Notes: generated from the sequence alone by a model not told the origin. Counted from the first letter of the stretch, positions 27,501 to 38,746 are shown. The stretch: DNA of 64,000 nucleotides from Rachycentron canadum (GCA_038496675.1 CM076671.1:6413706-6477705); one strand, 5' to 3'. Numbers and translations are program-made.

Positions 27501-30500
27501 CGTCGAGCTGGAATAGTGGCTGTGATATTATTGCAGAGTGTTAAGCATCAAAGTACAACAACTCCTTTTCAAATACAGGAAATCATTTATATCCCACTTG
27601 TGAGGATGGAGTGACAAGACAAACTTGTAAAAACAGTGAAAATTTCACCACAAGCCCACCTCCACAGCTACAGCAGCCTGTTCCAAACCAATGCTTGTAA
27701 TCCATAAACGCTACTAAATTGGTGGTGGTGGTTTTGCGTAGCACCGTCAAGCGGAGGTACAGTGATTACACTAAATGGGGCCCAGCTCCTCCACTGTTGG
27801 CTTGACTAGCCTCCTCACTGGGGACCTCATTCAGAGCAATTACAAGAAAAAAAATCCCATCTGCAGGCAGGCAGAGTGGACACTGTTGGCTCATTCACTG
27901 GCTGCCGCCGAAAGCAAAAGGCTTCTGTGGGAGACGGATGTGTGTCTGTATGTGTCTTTCTCTCCTTCCCATGCAGAAATCTCCCTATTCTGCTATCATG
28001 GAGAGTGTCAGAGTAATAAACTCCTTGTCTTGTTTCCTCATTCCCTCCTTCCTAGCTTGGAGGCAGCTCTGTCTGTGGCCCTGTCTTTGAACTCAGCAGG
28101 TCTAAATGCTTCCACGTGGCTCCATGTGCACACACCCACCCAAAAAGCAGAATAACAAAATGCATGTTTCTGTTGACGCAGTGGAATACTAGTACTGCAA
28201 CTCCTTTTTTTTCCTTTAACAGTATGATATTTATTCACCCTCATGGGAAAATTCACTCTTCCTTTGCGCCATGGGGGGGGGGTCAAAGTTTAGGGCCAGC
28301 TACAGATGGGAAAAGAAGGAAAAGAAGTAGCTGAGAGGAAAGAAGTCCACAGTCACAAGTCCCTCTCTGAGGTCTCTGACCACAGGAATGAGATAGTCAG
28401 CGCCAAACATTACATAATACAGAACAGTTCCTCTGTGTGCAAGCATGCTGCATCCACATGTTTCTGAAGCTCCTTGTTGGGACACCACATAGACTCAGAA
28501 CATTTATAATTCTGATATTTTTATTATTTGTTCAATGGCACAATCATTTACAGGACAAGTCTAATTGCTTGTTATATTTGAGTTATAATTGAGTTTTGGG
28601 TTCACCCTGGTACTTAGTTATTATGGCTACACCTGTTAAACCACTCTTGCAATGCACGTACACAGTCTACAGTAATACCAGTGGCCAATTCCACATTCAA
28701 AATGCATTTATTTTTGAAACAATGGGTGTAAAACTTCAACAAGAACTGCAGCTGTAGCTAACTAACGAACCAATACTAAAAACACCGCCCTCAGCTGATG
28801 TTTGAATGTTTGCAGCATTACTCTTTTAATGAGAAGCAGACCAGTAATACATATTGCTTGCATTCTCTACTACAAGGATGATGATGCATCACCCAGATAT
28901 TTACATGATTAAGAAAACAATACATTATTTAGTCATGTTCATCCACAGCATTCCCATTTATGAGAGTCACATAAGGGGGACGGATATTACATCTGCAAAT
29001 CTCATGAAATATTTATTTTAATGGCACTGTAATTAACTAGTCTTAATAGTTTGGAGAACTGCCAGGCAGGTTTTAGCATGCACACATGCACCCATTGTAT
29101 ATGTGCATATGGACCTATAAATTTACATATCCATCAAACATGGATTAATGTGGCCCTTGTGATGATATATAAACAGCATCATATAGGTTTAGTGTGTTAC
29201 GGTAGGGTATCAAACAGGTTCCTGTGGATGATGATGAATGAGGCCTGCCAAAGATACCGTTAGTTCTGTCAGCATTCCAAAAAAGTAGAAAGGAAAAAAG
29301 AGATTATTCGGAAGATCAGAGATGGAGAAAAGAAGAGATAGCAAAGCCAGTATTTCTGCCTCACCCTGAAATAAACCCCCTTTAAACATCACCTTGGCAC
29401 TGCCCGCACACCCAAACCACTGCAACATAAATGTCAGCACTGACAACTTTAGACACATACACAAACACAATAATAATTTGTTCCAAGCTTCAAAACACAC
29501 TCTCTTATCTCTGAGCACTCTTTACTTGTCTGAGAGAAAATAATTGCTCCAGGGCAAAACACATCAGTAGATCACACACAGATATCTCCAGCTTTCATTG
29601 GAGGATTCTAGCCAACTTTGACTTTGTTAGTTCGTCTGGATAAAATTGTAACTGCTTGGTTGTGTGTACTAATTCAGTTAATGAGAGGCTGCATTTAAAC
29701 TAATCCAACTAATGCAACTTATTCTGCTCTTGTTCGGGCCAAATGGCCGAGGCATCAATGGTGGAAGCACAACAATGAGTCGGTCGTGCCTCGAGGAACG
29801 ATGAGTGTTTTCTGAAGAGCAGGCAGGAAGTATTTGGACCACACGATAAGCAGACTTGGCTATTAAAATGCTAAATACGTGCATTCAGACCACGAGAAAG
29901 CAAAATTAAATTGTCATTTTGAAGAAATAAGAAGCAAATCTGTATCTCTCTGCGACTTTCTTCCTCCTTTTATATGACTGACTCACTGTCTTCCTTTCTC
30001 AGTCCTTTCATATCTACTCCTAAAGCAGCCGACAGCCCAAAGTCCATCCATTTGAAATGTCAACTACTCCACACCGGGGCTAAGGAGTGTGAGTGTGTGT
30101 GTTTCTGCATAATGTGGCAGGGGACTTGTCACTCATTTATCAAAGGCCTCGGGGGGCTGCTAGTCCATCAAACGGTGTATATAAAGCAGCTCCATCATCT
30201 TAATCTTCACCACCCACCCCCCTGTAGTCCTGTATCTTTGCCCCACTCTCTTTGAGACAAAAGACCAGGAGCCACACAGATAATAAAGCCACAATCCAAT
30301 CATGCAGTCAAAACGTGATCTTATTGTACCCAGACATGCACAACTCCCACACACATGTAAACACACACCTTTGTCCACTCTGATATCAGACTGACTGGTT
30401 GTAATGCTTCTGGCATCTACAGAGAAAGTCAATCTTGATGCGGACATGTTGGATGGTCTTGCATGGATTAAGGTCACCGTGCTAGACAAGACAGTATAAG

Positions 30501-32168
30501 AAAAATGTAACAAATCAGGAAGTGTACTTGCTTTTATGTCATCTCTGAAGCAAAATAAAGAGAAATGGGAACTTAGAGTGAAAGCTCTGTTATGTGTCTC
30601 CATATGCAGATCCTAATCACGACAAGTGTTACACATGCATCATCTGATATTTCAAGCAACAGCATGTCCATGGGGGACAGACTTAACTGAAGTCAACTGC
30701 TTTCCAGAGACTCACCAGGACTTCCGTATTAGTCCAAGTCAAAGCTGGAATATGAAGATACAGTGTACTATAGCTGCAGGTGCTATTATGGAGGCCTCCT
30801 TGTTTTTCCGTGCTGCAGAAACAAAACTCTGCATTTTGTTGGTTTCTGTCTCTCTCTTTATTTAGTTTCAGTTCAGATCCACTGCATGGATAAGTCAAGT
30901 AGTATTCAAAACCAACAATGTGTTATTCCATCACTCAGAACTTTCATACCATCCTATTAAGGATGTACATTCTTACAAAAGGCAACATGATGTCAAAAGG
31001 ACTAAATATTTCCCTAAAACTACTGGGTACTCTGGTCTTTGGAAACTGTTAGTAAAGAATGAGGAAGCAGTATATTTGCTGGGGACTATTTTCAGCTCTC
31101 ATGAGAATTCCCAGAAGCAGGATGCTGTTTTCTGTCCAGGTTCATGGTAATCATTGAACATGTCACCCAGTACAACACTGTGGCTGAGTGATGCTTTTTT
31201 ATTAGGTTTTGAACATTAATGGAGCTCGATGACTCAGAGGACTTACAATACTTGTTCTTAGGAGCAAAACATTCCTGGTCTTGGTCTTTCATGGGATCTG
31301 TTTAACATTAAAGAAAAACAAAGAATATCATCTGTCTGATCCTTAAATATGGTAGGACAACCCTGCTACTTTTACTAGGGGAGATAACCTAAAATAAATC
31401 AATGCCTTAGATCTGTAAGATCACTTGTTGTTGTTATTATATCCTGTGCTCACAGTTTTTAATCCAGTCACTTTTTGAATGGCTATCTTTCGGCAAGAGG
31501 GAAATTCCTACTATTTTGTACAAATTTTTTGCTATATTTTACAATTAAATGGGTGTTTGGAAGCTGCACATGCGAGCCCTTACTTCCACTTAGAAACAGG
31601 TGAGATCAGAGTTACTGGAAAGTGAAATCACTTGTTGCTTTTCACTGACTTTTATTCATCTCCACCACACAAACCAAAATGGTTTCCCTTTGGAAAATCC
31701 CCTCCAATCACTGGGGCTGTGACCTGAAGGAAAACCTAAGACAATCTGGGGAAGAAGGGTTTACTTGTAAGGGCAAACCATGCTACAACATTTCCCTCTG
31801 ACATACACATAAAAACTGCAGTTTAAACTGTAATGAGGACCAAATGTATTGAATTTGTCATGTCATGTTTGGGCCAGAGCCAGTACACAGTACAACGCTA
31901 ATGTCTGACTTTTTGCTGAAGAACTCACAAATAGCCTTATAGAGTTTCACTGATACTGACTTAGATGAAAAACTTCCCCAAAGCAAATGTGTGTAACATG
32001 GTTCCTCCATTATTCACCAGGCACGCAAATACACACACATGGACAAAGCCTCACGCAGAGCGTATTGGCTTCACCTTCAATAATTTACCAGGTGGGAGTG
32101 ACTGACAATGTTCTGCACTCACACACTCCTCTACCATGCTACTTCTACTCCAAATTAATAATGAAGCC

Positions 32169-32214
<46 letters not shown>

Positions 32215-35084
32215 GCCATAGTGGGTACTAATGCAGTATATGCTAATGCTTGTCGTGATGTTTTATTCATGAAATGTACACTCAAACAATTTACATCAGT
32301 TGAAAGAAAAAAGGAAATGACAGTAAACAAAGAGAAGTATAACCTACCAATAAACAAATGTTTTACCTTGTGCTGTGAGCCGAAGCTGAGTAGACGAGTA
32401 TAAAGCTGAGAGGGAAAAGCTGCATTAGATTTAAATGGTATTCAGGCTTTGTGCCTCTAAAAACAGAGTCCAGCTAAAACTCTGGAGGATCTCCTTTTGA
32501 TCGCATGTGTTCCACGTTACTCCTCAGGAGAATCTGTATAATGGATTTTGTTCACGGTACTGAGATTGGGGTGGGGTGGGGTGGGGGGGTACACATTCCC
32601 AGCCGAAAGCCTGAGGATAGAGGTGATTTTATCAACACCAGAAACATCATAAGGATGTTGAGGATGAAGGCCTGAGCAACTGTACTGAAGATGCATGTTT
32701 TAGCAGATGTTTGGAATTTCTTTCTAAATTAATTCATAATAAATTAATGAAGCTGAATTTGTTGATTCATGTTGAGTACATAGTGCACCTAATAAGGCTC
32801 TGAAGGTGAAGTGTAATTCTATGTGGAAATAATGAGCCTGTTCCTCCTGATCAAGAAGCCTGGAAGAATCAACTTGGGAAAAAAATGGGCATACCCAGTG
32901 TCAGCATCTACCGTATTAAGGACGCATAAGTCCAACCCAACCCTGGGAACCTCAAGTCACAGTAAGTAGTAAGTAGTCACACCACAGTGTGCCAACTCTG
33001 GCTGAGGTTTTAAGACAATTTACCTCCATGCAGTGTGAAAATGCCCAATCCAGTGCCAACATTAGTGTAAGCTGCAGGCTCTGTTGATTTACATGTTAGT
33101 CTCCACCTACTGCACAAATACACTGGAAGGCCTTGTAAGTGGAAAAAGACTGATTAGGTGGGCCAAGCTTACACGACAATGCCTCCCTTATTTCACTCAA
33201 CCTGTGAAATCAACTGTTTACTTCTCTCCCTTTTTCTCTTTCTCCTGCTCTCCTGTCTTTTCCCTCCATGCTAACTTTTCCCTTCATTATTATTACCAGT
33301 CCTTTGCCATTTAACATTCTTGTCACAGCAAACAAACAATCCCAACCTAGCGTGCATGAATGTGTGTGGGAGTGCAGTATTAATATATTGTGGTCATGCT
33401 GCTGTTGTCAGCTGATGTTCTGCCCTGCTGTGGTCCACATGTTCCACAGTGATAGGATATTTTCTCTATGTGTGAAAGATTGAGGATAGAAAAGTATAGA
33501 GGGGATATGTCCCTGTCATGAGCAGGACTGCTGCTGGGGAACCACAAGCTCTGTGTTCATATATCATACATGCAAAAAAAAAAAAAAAAAAAAAAATGCA
33601 GATGACATCCCTTACACAGACACTGGAGATCTCTGTCAAACTGTCCACTCAGCCACAGACACATCCTCAGGCAGTGACACATTAAACAACCACATACATT
33701 CTTGGCATTTTTGCAAGAGCCAATTACAGCTCCCTGAACTGGCAGCTCTGGATGTTCGACAAGCCAGCCGAGACAGTGACTCTTTCTGGATTCTTTCTTA
33801 ATAATCATGATAAAAAAACTCCCCAAATCTTAAGCTGATAATACAACAGCTGGGGTTTATTCTAAAGGCGTGCAAATCACTGACGGGGGCATGAAACTAA
33901 GCTCCCTGTCAGATTGCGACAAGCATTAATTCAGAAACCAAGACTACACCCACCCAGAGGATGACATACCAGAGCACCACAGCACCAATGTCATTAAAGC
34001 TGTGGGCAGTGCAGCCTCTCAGGACCTCTTACTCTAAACAGCATTAGGAAGCCTGAGAGCCACTGTGGACAAACTCATGCTTTATATGCAAGCGCACACT
34101 CTTGACATGCTCAAGCTCACCGTCAAATTCTTGTTGATTCGAAACACATGCAAACACTAGATTCCTAATCAGGGTGAATACTGTCTGGAATGAGCAAGTA
34201 CATGAATGAGCGCAAGGAGATAATGATGAGAAGGACAAAAGTTGGGAGTCAGATAAAGACAGAAACAGAGCAAAGGCTGCAGTGTGTGTTTCTGTCTATG
34301 AGGGAGAATCAGGGGTCGTACTGTAGGTGTGGTGTGCTTAGACAGGAAGTTGACTCTTCTATCCTATTTCCTGCATATCTCCAGGAAGTGGAGATAGGAG
34401 ATAACACACAAGGTGAGAGGAAAATATTGAGCCATGGTCTTGCAACCTTAAAGGGCTGATGGATAGCATAAAGAGAGAGGAATATTGATTAGCCACAACT
34501 CTTATTACACTTTTTTAAAGATTTGCATCAGTGGCGATTTGCAATGTGGAGGTGCAGTTGCAAGAGGTGGATAAACAGATGGGACTGATAAAATAAAAAT
34601 GAGAGGGTAGCTCAGCTGAACCCTGATTGCATCACTGTTACCCCACAGATGCTTCTCTTGCCAAAACCTTTAAGTAACAACAGACAGGAAGGGGTTTTCG
34701 AGCAAGCATGATAGCTTAGGGTACACGGCTGTTAATATGTTGTTTGACAGTAAGAGAGACTAATTCCCCTGTAAGATTCATGAAGATCATGCGGTTCAGA
34801 CACTAAATGCCTCCTACACGCTCACTTTAAATCATTCATCAAGAAAATCTCTAAATAGTGTCTGCAAACATCAAATGACGCAGAACCAGATACTTGTACA
34901 CATTACTCACCGATATCTGGAAGACTTCCTGTGTGTCATCAAGCATCTGCACCCGTATGGAGACCTGTCTCCCTGGAGGCTGAGCAGGAGGACGCAGGCC
35001 TGGCTCCAGGGTGGACACCCCAAAACTTTCAGGGGCGCCAAGCCTCTGTCCGGCTGTAGACGGCCTGTCGGCTGGTTCGACCAT
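1875..35084 (-). CDS. farp1: farp1, FERM, ARHGEF and pleckstrin domain protein 1 (5' part, 14 coding exons)
   Basis: FARP1 is a membrane-associated Rac guanine-nucleotide exchange factor acting downstream of plexins and synaptic adhesion molecules in neurons (family knowledge). The sequence shows 14 exons joined in consistent phase: N-terminus to residue 58, FERM domain about 38-318, FERM-adjacent (FA) region about 325-365 (RGSSFRFSGRTQKQ), a Ser/Asn/His-rich linker 391-934, and the first DH residues (KAYFIAKELLTTERTYLKDL). In-window length is 964 residues; the DH remainder and two PH domains lie left of position 1. The FERM sequence fits FARP1 better than FARP2, for example QMLDDTQE, GKVLFDLVCVHLNLTEGDYFGLEY and KQIRRPK. 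The linker is far longer than the roughly 110 residues I recall for human FARP1. The start ATG at 35084 follows a splice acceptor, so there is at least one upstream noncoding exon. FERM identity is certain; farp1 rather than a duplicate is likely. Confidence 0.9.
2457..2662 (-). CDS. farp1: farp1 exon 13 (linker to DH domain, residues 866-934)
   Basis: A 206-nt exon (phase 1 to 0) encodes SPASDDSPLGSPHVVNGNSS, ..., LSPLTSPLLTEAG, NDDEDEARRK. It parallels the FARP1 segment just before the DH domain (GSPHL..., SPLISPLL, DDEDEGRRK). The acceptor has a long pyrimidine tract ending cctcccccag and the donor is AAG|gtgggt. Confidence 0.88.
2663..8471 (-). other. farp1: farp1 intron 12, or long 3' UTR of the FERM-only isoform
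   Basis: No coding exon recognised. If the linker exon reads through to its stop, part of this AT-rich stretch would be 3' UTR. Minus-strand AATAAA motifs occur at 8414-8419, 6513-6518 and 4268-4273. The last is followed downstream by a GT-rich region in the sense of transcription. Confidence 0.5.
4850..5095. mobile_element. Diverged copy of an interspersed repeat common in percomorph fishes
   Basis: The run attttgggaaataagtgtgt, then agttagatgagaagattga, then accactctc and cttatcttagcataaagact matches the order of phrases in a high-copy short repeat I recall from many perch-like fish genomes. No protein is encoded. Borders are approximate and the element class was not determined. Confidence 0.45.
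8472..9968 (-). CDS. farp1: farp1 large linker / alternative terminal exon (498 codons + stop)
   Basis: A single open frame of 498 codons follows the acceptor ttctcatttgcag at 9969. It is rich in Ser, Asn, His, Gly and Pro, without a recognisable folded domain. Local motifs are SSSSIPYIDCSD, KFNLSHELTDDEIFSNGGSF, LPLHSTLLDEIFQ, STSSGTDTSDTESDTGSSAY and an acidic end after FSFGSLQLGEGED. Two endings are possible. A strong donor GATG|gtgagg at 8543 (phase 1) matches the phase-1 acceptor at 2662 and would insert a 475-residue linker before the DH domain. Read-through to the TGA at 8472-8474 would give an 888-residue FERM-only protein. The C-terminal layout GSLQL plus about 28 acidic/aromatic residues resembles the end of FRMD7. 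An AATAAA on the minus strand lies 53 nt past the stop (8414-8419). That it is coding is near certain; which ending is used is inference. Confidence 0.85.
   Translation of the reverse strand, partial: SAMSVPLADQPDSARLGHQAESNGSAELPLVTASANGFQDIPAAPGSDPIQSRQNHHGTGAAPEQQLLNPGPSCRANKGSSSSIPYIDCSDIDSECDVTKNNRALRGHSNANDSNEDEPAAYNIKHEVSRRNGGQVGSLFGVVNGFYHTNHQGLMQQHQQQGMMGNRNHVDQAPVSNKFNLSHELTDDEIFSNGGSFHGRLPLHSTLLDEIFQGRDQRGAVIGRPLGTGTRSQCSSPVISSFHPRTNSLSHAEMTNGHTQPRSGSRWDDGGHYFSKRPGVVPVETPTVPPSSHPLNHYGSYSPITSNRTPPHLAKPYSNNNMRNRSDTDPLILSQLTSTPIHHPHHPGVHTQAPCSAPMERRMIITNGNHVGNIMVPGQARSSTVQRLFGRQGKPNLHNNLNQPVQMIDGSTSSGTDTSDTESDTGSSAYSQPLMYGNPAAVSSLNSGNSNGVNSSSLSHNKFSFGSLQLGEGEDGEGEDEGCFRFNEEDIGSRVFSC
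9969..10341 (-). other. farp1: farp1 intron 11
   Basis: A 373-bp intron between the post-FERM exon and the large linker exon. Nothing beyond its splice signals was seen. Confidence 0.75.
10342..10417 (-). CDS. farp1: farp1 exon 11 (post-FERM, residues 365-390)
   Basis: A 76-nt exon encodes RKHSKILSNSGMSPRSSSFR followed by SQVPKE. KHSKI is common to FARP1 and FARP2. Acceptor cttttttcag, donor GAG|gtaata, ending in phase 0. This matches the phase-0 acceptor of the large linker exon but not the phase-1 acceptor at 2662. Confidence 0.85.
10620..10688 (-). CDS. farp1: farp1 exon 10 (FERM-adjacent region, residues 342-364)
   Basis: A 69-nt exon encodes SGRTQKQIIDYVKDSELKKV then PFE, phase 2 to 2. 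SGRTQKQ is the core of the FA (FERM-adjacent) domain, which in related proteins is a site of regulatory phosphorylation. Confidence 0.92.
10783..10949 (-). CDS. farp1: farp1 exon 9 (FERM F3 end and FA region, residues 287-341)
   Basis: A 167-nt exon encodes NAHHDTLEFAMASRDCCKVF, then WKICVEYHAFFRLFEEPKPK and PKPILFTRGSSFRF. The acceptor is tandem (cagcag), so the exon may begin at 10949 or 10946, adding or losing one Gln. The donor is AG|gtcagg. Confidence 0.93.
11070..11165 (-). CDS. farp1: farp1 exon 8 (FERM F3, residues 255-286)
   Basis: A 96-nt exon, phase 0 to 0, encodes GYTKINAFNWSKIRKLSFKR followed by KRFLIKLRADPA. The acceptor is tttatttag and the donor GCT|gtaagt. It forms the PH-like F3 lobe of the FERM domain. 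Confidence 0.93.
11166..12014 (-). other. farp1: farp1 intron 7
   Basis: AT-rich intron without recognisable coding or RNA features. Confidence 0.75.
12015..12162 (-). CDS. farp1: farp1 exon 7 (FERM F2-F3, residues 205-254)
   Basis: A 148-nt exon encodes GQTPAESDYQLLEIARRLEM, then YGVRLHPAKDREGTKLSLAV and AHTGVLVFQ. Acceptor ccccacag, donor CAG|gtaaaa (phase 0). This is among the most conserved parts of the FERM domain and is nearly identical to human FARP1 as recalled. Confidence 0.94.
12163..13552 (-). other. farp1: farp1 intron 6
   Basis: No gene-like signal; short GT-rich runs only. Confidence 0.75.
13553..13667 (-). CDS. farp1: farp1 exon 6 (FERM F2, residues 167-204)
   Basis: A 115-nt exon encodes SEIGDFDETQSWQHLLHNKY followed by LPDQDAIRDKITDCHRKH, ending GT|gtaagt (phase 2). 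SEIGDFDE matches FARP1, whereas FARP2 has SEIGDYDE. The stretch TQSWQHLLH departs from the ALDREHLAK I recall for mammals. Confidence 0.92.
13668..14733 (-). other. farp1: farp1 intron 5
   Basis: No gene-like signal recognised. Confidence 0.75.
14734..14831 (-). CDS. farp1: farp1 exon 5 (FERM F2, residues 134-166)
   Basis: A 98-nt exon encodes RYLFALQIKRDLACGRLI followed by CNDTSAALMVSHIIQ. Donor CAGT|gtaagt (phase 1). RYLFALQxKxDL is a hallmark of FERM F2 in this branch. Confidence 0.92.
15147..15193. repeat. (CA)n microsatellite
   Basis: Uninterrupted CA tract of about 47 bp. Confidence 0.98.
15489..15566. repeat. (GA)n microsatellite
   Basis: GA tract of about 78 bp with one early GC interruption. 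It is purine-rich on the plus strand, so the farp1 transcript carries the CT strand. Confidence 0.98.
17498..17576 (-). CDS. farp1: farp1 exon 4 (FERM F1-F2 junction, residues 108-133)
   Basis: A 79-nt exon encodes RPKNTILRFVVKFFPPD then HTQLMEELT, ending CG|gtaggt (phase 1 to 2). FVVKFFPPDxxQLxEELTR is conserved through the FARP family at the start of the FERM F2 lobe. Confidence 0.92.
17782..17824 (-). CDS. farp1: farp1 exon 3 (FERM, residues 94-107)
   Basis: A 43-nt exon encodes VWLDLLKPTLKQIR plus the first base of the next Arg. Acceptor ccacag, donor C|gtaagt. It is too short for an ORF scan and was found from the conserved WLDLLKP motif and phase continuity. Confidence 0.9.
17825..19129 (-). 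other. farp1: farp1 intron 2
   Basis: No exon or RNA gene recognised. Confidence 0.75.
19130..19234 (-). CDS. farp1: farp1 exon 2 (FERM F1 lobe, residues 59-93)
   Basis: A 105-nt exon, phase 0 to 0, encodes QRSPGKVLFDLVCVHLNL followed by TEGDYFGLEYQDQRKMT. The acceptor is ttcccag and the donor ACA|gtaaga. The LNLxEGDYFGLE motif is the signature of FERM F1 in the FARP/FRMD7 branch. Confidence 0.92.
32172..32213. repeat. (GT)n microsatellite
   Basis: Uninterrupted GT tract of about 42 bp. ORFs on both strands across it are artefacts. Confidence 0.98.
32568..32589 (+). other. G-quadruplex-forming motif
   Basis: Four G runs (4, 4, 4 and 7 guanines) separated by single T residues. This is the most stable class of predicted G4 with 1-nt loops. 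It lies on the template strand for farp1 transcription. Confidence 0.75.
34911..35084 (-). CDS. farp1: farp1 coding exon 1 (start codon, residues 1-58)
   Basis: The exon encodes MVEPADRP...RLGAPESFGVSTLEPG...QMLDDTQEVFQIS, matching the FARP1 N-terminus and the first strand of the FERM F1 lobe. The donor TCG|gtgagt leaves phase 0. The upstream acceptor (cctgcag) places the exon 5' border at 35116, giving 32 nt of 5' UTR before the ATG. Confidence 0.88.
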
Positions 35085-38000
35085 TGTGACCGATGCTATG
35101 GTGAGGCGCTCTCGTGCTGCAGGGGCCTCTCTTCACGTCTGGAGGAGAGAGGTAAAATTTGGGGTTGCAGTTTGTGTCTTTTTATGAGCAAAGGCAACAA
35201 TCTTTTCAGTCTGTGATTTGAGGTATGATTTGATATATTTCTGGCTTCTTAAACATACAGGGCATTTAAAGCTGCAACTTTAGTAATTCAAGTGCAGCTT
35301 TAACATTCAGGCACTCATCCTAAATAGCACAGTTACATCACATCCTCTGTGATGGTAAATTTATGCACACAATGTACTTGTAAGACATTCCAATATTATT
35401 TTTATGGAAATGGTCAAATTCCCTTTGTAGGCTTTATTTGTTGAAAAAAAAATGAAAAAAGAAATGAGACGCTTTAACGTTTTCCTAGAAAATAAAGGTT
35501 AAAGGTTGCTTTCTGATATAAATGCAGAAAAATACAGATTTAGAAGAAAATAGGAGACTCTTTTTGGCAATGGAGGGAAACTTTGTGCTGAATTACTTTG
35601 AGCAATGTGTGAAAAATCTCACCACATTTATTCAGTCTGGGTTAAATTGGGCTTGCACAAAAAGAAACAATAAAAAAAAAAAAAAAAAACCCACAAGGGA
35701 TTTAGTCAGCGAGAGCAAAGGAGCAGACAGACATGTCTCATACATTGCTAGACACACACATTGCCCACACTGGTTCCAGCTACAGAACATGCAGGTGGGA
35801 TTTACAGCATTTCCTACAAACCAAACACAGAGCTCTGTTTAAGACCAGTTCAGACTTGAATCAAAGCTTCACAAGTGGGGCAGATGAGATACGTTTAAAT
35901 TTGAGAACACACAAAGACACCCCCTCCCCCCATCCTTCTTTCATGCTCAAACAGTGCTCTCCCCTACACTTGATAAACTTCAGCCTCAGACAATAAATAT
36001 CCTCTCAGACATTTGATGACATCAGGGCTGAGGAATGTTTTAGAAGATAGTCAGGGGGGTAAAGCACGGATGGGTGTTACACAGTTGAACTACCCTGACA
36101 CACAAACACACTTATTTGGTGATCAATAATCCAATATTTGCAATGTTCTGCAATGTTCCCCAGATGTGTCTTAGTGCACTGGTCATGTACGGGACAATAG
36201 CAATGAAAAAAAAAGGGGTCAGATTTTGTCTCTCTTTCCTGTCTCCAAGGTAGAATTACGGTTTTCCCCTTTATATAATTTCTTGACAGTAAATCATTAA
36301 ATCAATTTACCATTAGGGACCTACAGGCGCTATGATTGTTGATTAACAGGTCATTAGATCCTTCTATCCTTTGCACAAAATATATCCTCATTTAAGAAAA
36401 CACACCCTGTGTTCTTGCTGCTGAAGAATAGAATCAGAGGAGCATAGGAGCTGATACTAGCTTAATATAGATAGAGTGTCAGTGAGTAATTGAACCAGTG
36501 TATATCAAGTTTGTTTATTAAAAAGAAAACCCATAATTGGCCATTCCCTCCTAACCAGTAATAATCAGAAACTACTGAATGTTTAGGAGCAGATGGGTGG
36601 TGCGGTGAACTGGGATGACCTATGTGATGGCAAACATCCACCCTACATAGGAGCTGTCAGCAAGGCATTCACCGAGTCCATATTTCAAGAGCACATTTAA
36701 GTATGTTATCAGGTTGATGGGGCTGTCCGAGTCCATAGCCTGAGAAACACAGTTTTCTTTTGCCCAAATTTGGAGAATAAACCTGGTGTATAATTTGTGG
36801 TCTTCTGCAGACTAAATCCACCGGGTGCTGGACACGTTTCTCTCAAGGCTAACGCTGGAAGTTGATGGTGAAGTCTCTGTGCACCATCTACGATGTTGAA
36901 ACATTTCAAATAATAAATAATTAAGAAAACTGTTCTGCAAATATTTATGATGATCGATTGATCCTTTGAAGCAAAAATACAAATCACTTGTGGTTCCATG
37001 GTCTCCAGTGTAAGGGTTTTCTAAATTTGTCTGTTTTATGTCATTAAATTTAATATCCTTGAGCATCAGAAAAGAGAATTTTGAGATTTTACAAACTAAA
37101 CATCTTCTTGGTAAATCAATCAAAACATATGCAATGTTCTGAATTTGCATTTTATTGGTTTCCCTTTGTGCTCTCAAGCCTAATCTAATCTCTCATAGCA
37201 CGGGTATACAACAGACACAGAAAAGACATTATCTTTTACTTATCCCTCCACCTGCACACACAAACGAGCAGCTCTCTTCACCTCAGTGACAAAAGCTGAA
37301 ACTGGAAACTGGATCCCAGCCAAGGAAGTGATCTGACAATAAAACGACCTGACTGTCAGGTTACGCGTTACACCTGTGGAGGCATTCACTTCCCTGCTGC
37401 TCTGAAATGAAAGCTCTCCTTGGTTGTTTATTAGTAGCTATGTATTTACACTGAGTTTAGCCACTTTGGTGCTTGAATAATATGTTTTTGAAACCATACA
37501 CTCCCTCACTTATCTACTTGTTTCACCCTGTGTCACACTTCAAAGCAAAACTAGTGTCAACTAAGAGCCTGGTTTATAGCTCTACCTAATAATCCACTAA
37601 CAGGCAGGTGCCAATTACTCTGACAAACATCAGTAGATCATATTCTGCAGATGTTTGTTCACCTTCATTCTCTCAACACAAAGTCCTTAACAACAGCTCT
37701 ACAAATCAGCTACCTCCACAGATTTTTCAGTGAGTGTTCTCTCAAGAGCAAAATCATAAATGCTGACTGGACTGATTTAAGACTTCGAGAACGACACACT
37801 AGCTGTTGGATCAATTTTGCAATAACATAAATTCAAAGAGTGGAGACAGAAGTTTCCTCATCTGCTCCGTAGGGAATGAGGAGGATTATACACGGAGGTA
37901 GTTGAGCAAGAGAGGAATACAGAGTGAGCTGCTCGCCCAGGCACAAAGGACACTCCTGTGGGAGCTTCAGCAGCGGGACCAAGGCCTCTCAAGCAGCCTT

Positions 38001-38746
38001 TGAACTGGTGCTAGTTGAACGTTTCCCAAGAGTTTGTCAGAGGAATGCCAGACCCTGGGAATCGGATGTGAGTGTGTGTGTATTACAGAGAAAGCACTAT
38101 GTTGTAGAAACCTTAACATGTTATAAATCTGGTTTTATATGCATGTTAATGTGAAAATGAGCCACATAAATCTGACATTACATGAAAAGCGCATGAATTG
38201 ATGGATATTAACATTGTATGCATGCATGGCTTTCACAGGTACACAGCTCAGCCAACCAAACTTTCCATTTAATGGTGTAATGTTGTAAAAGGCTTTTGTT
38301 TGTCAACATTTATCTGCTGGTTATTTTGTCAATCAATTAGTGAATAAAATGTCAAATGTGTCAATTGTGTCCTTAAGCTTAAGTTAAATAACTTAACTTA
38401 ATAATTATTTTTAATATTTATATATAAAAAGCTGGAACCAGAGAAGTTTGCCATTTTTTCTTTAAAAAAAACATACTTAATCAATTATCAGAATTGCTGA
38501 TAATTAATATCCTTTCAATCTGACTGATCAACTTTAGCAGCTGCATGTTGCTTTCGCTAATGATTACACTAGGATATGATCAAACGCTCCAGGAACAGCT
38601 TAACACCTTGCATTTAGACAATTTACCATGTGTTTAACCCTGAAATATAAGAGACTGCAGTTATACGTTTGATGCTTGATGCCATGCTGTACAATGACAC
38701 CAATTCAGACATACACAACTAAGAACAAAAGGCTAAGATCAATTTA

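Larger units (their letters stand above)
19235..34910 (-). other. farp1: farp1 intron 1 (15.7 kb)
   Basis: The largest intron in the window, without a convincing coding exon on either strand. It contains a (GT)n tract at 32172-32213, a G-rich quadruplex-type motif at 32568-32589 and an A23 run near 33574. Enhancers may be present but cannot be seen from one sequence. Confidence 0.7.

Noticed and set aside
30160..30603. A 147-residue minus-strand ORF in farp1 intron 1
   Set aside because: No recognisable domain, no matching splice phase, and typical of chance ORFs in a 15-kb intron.
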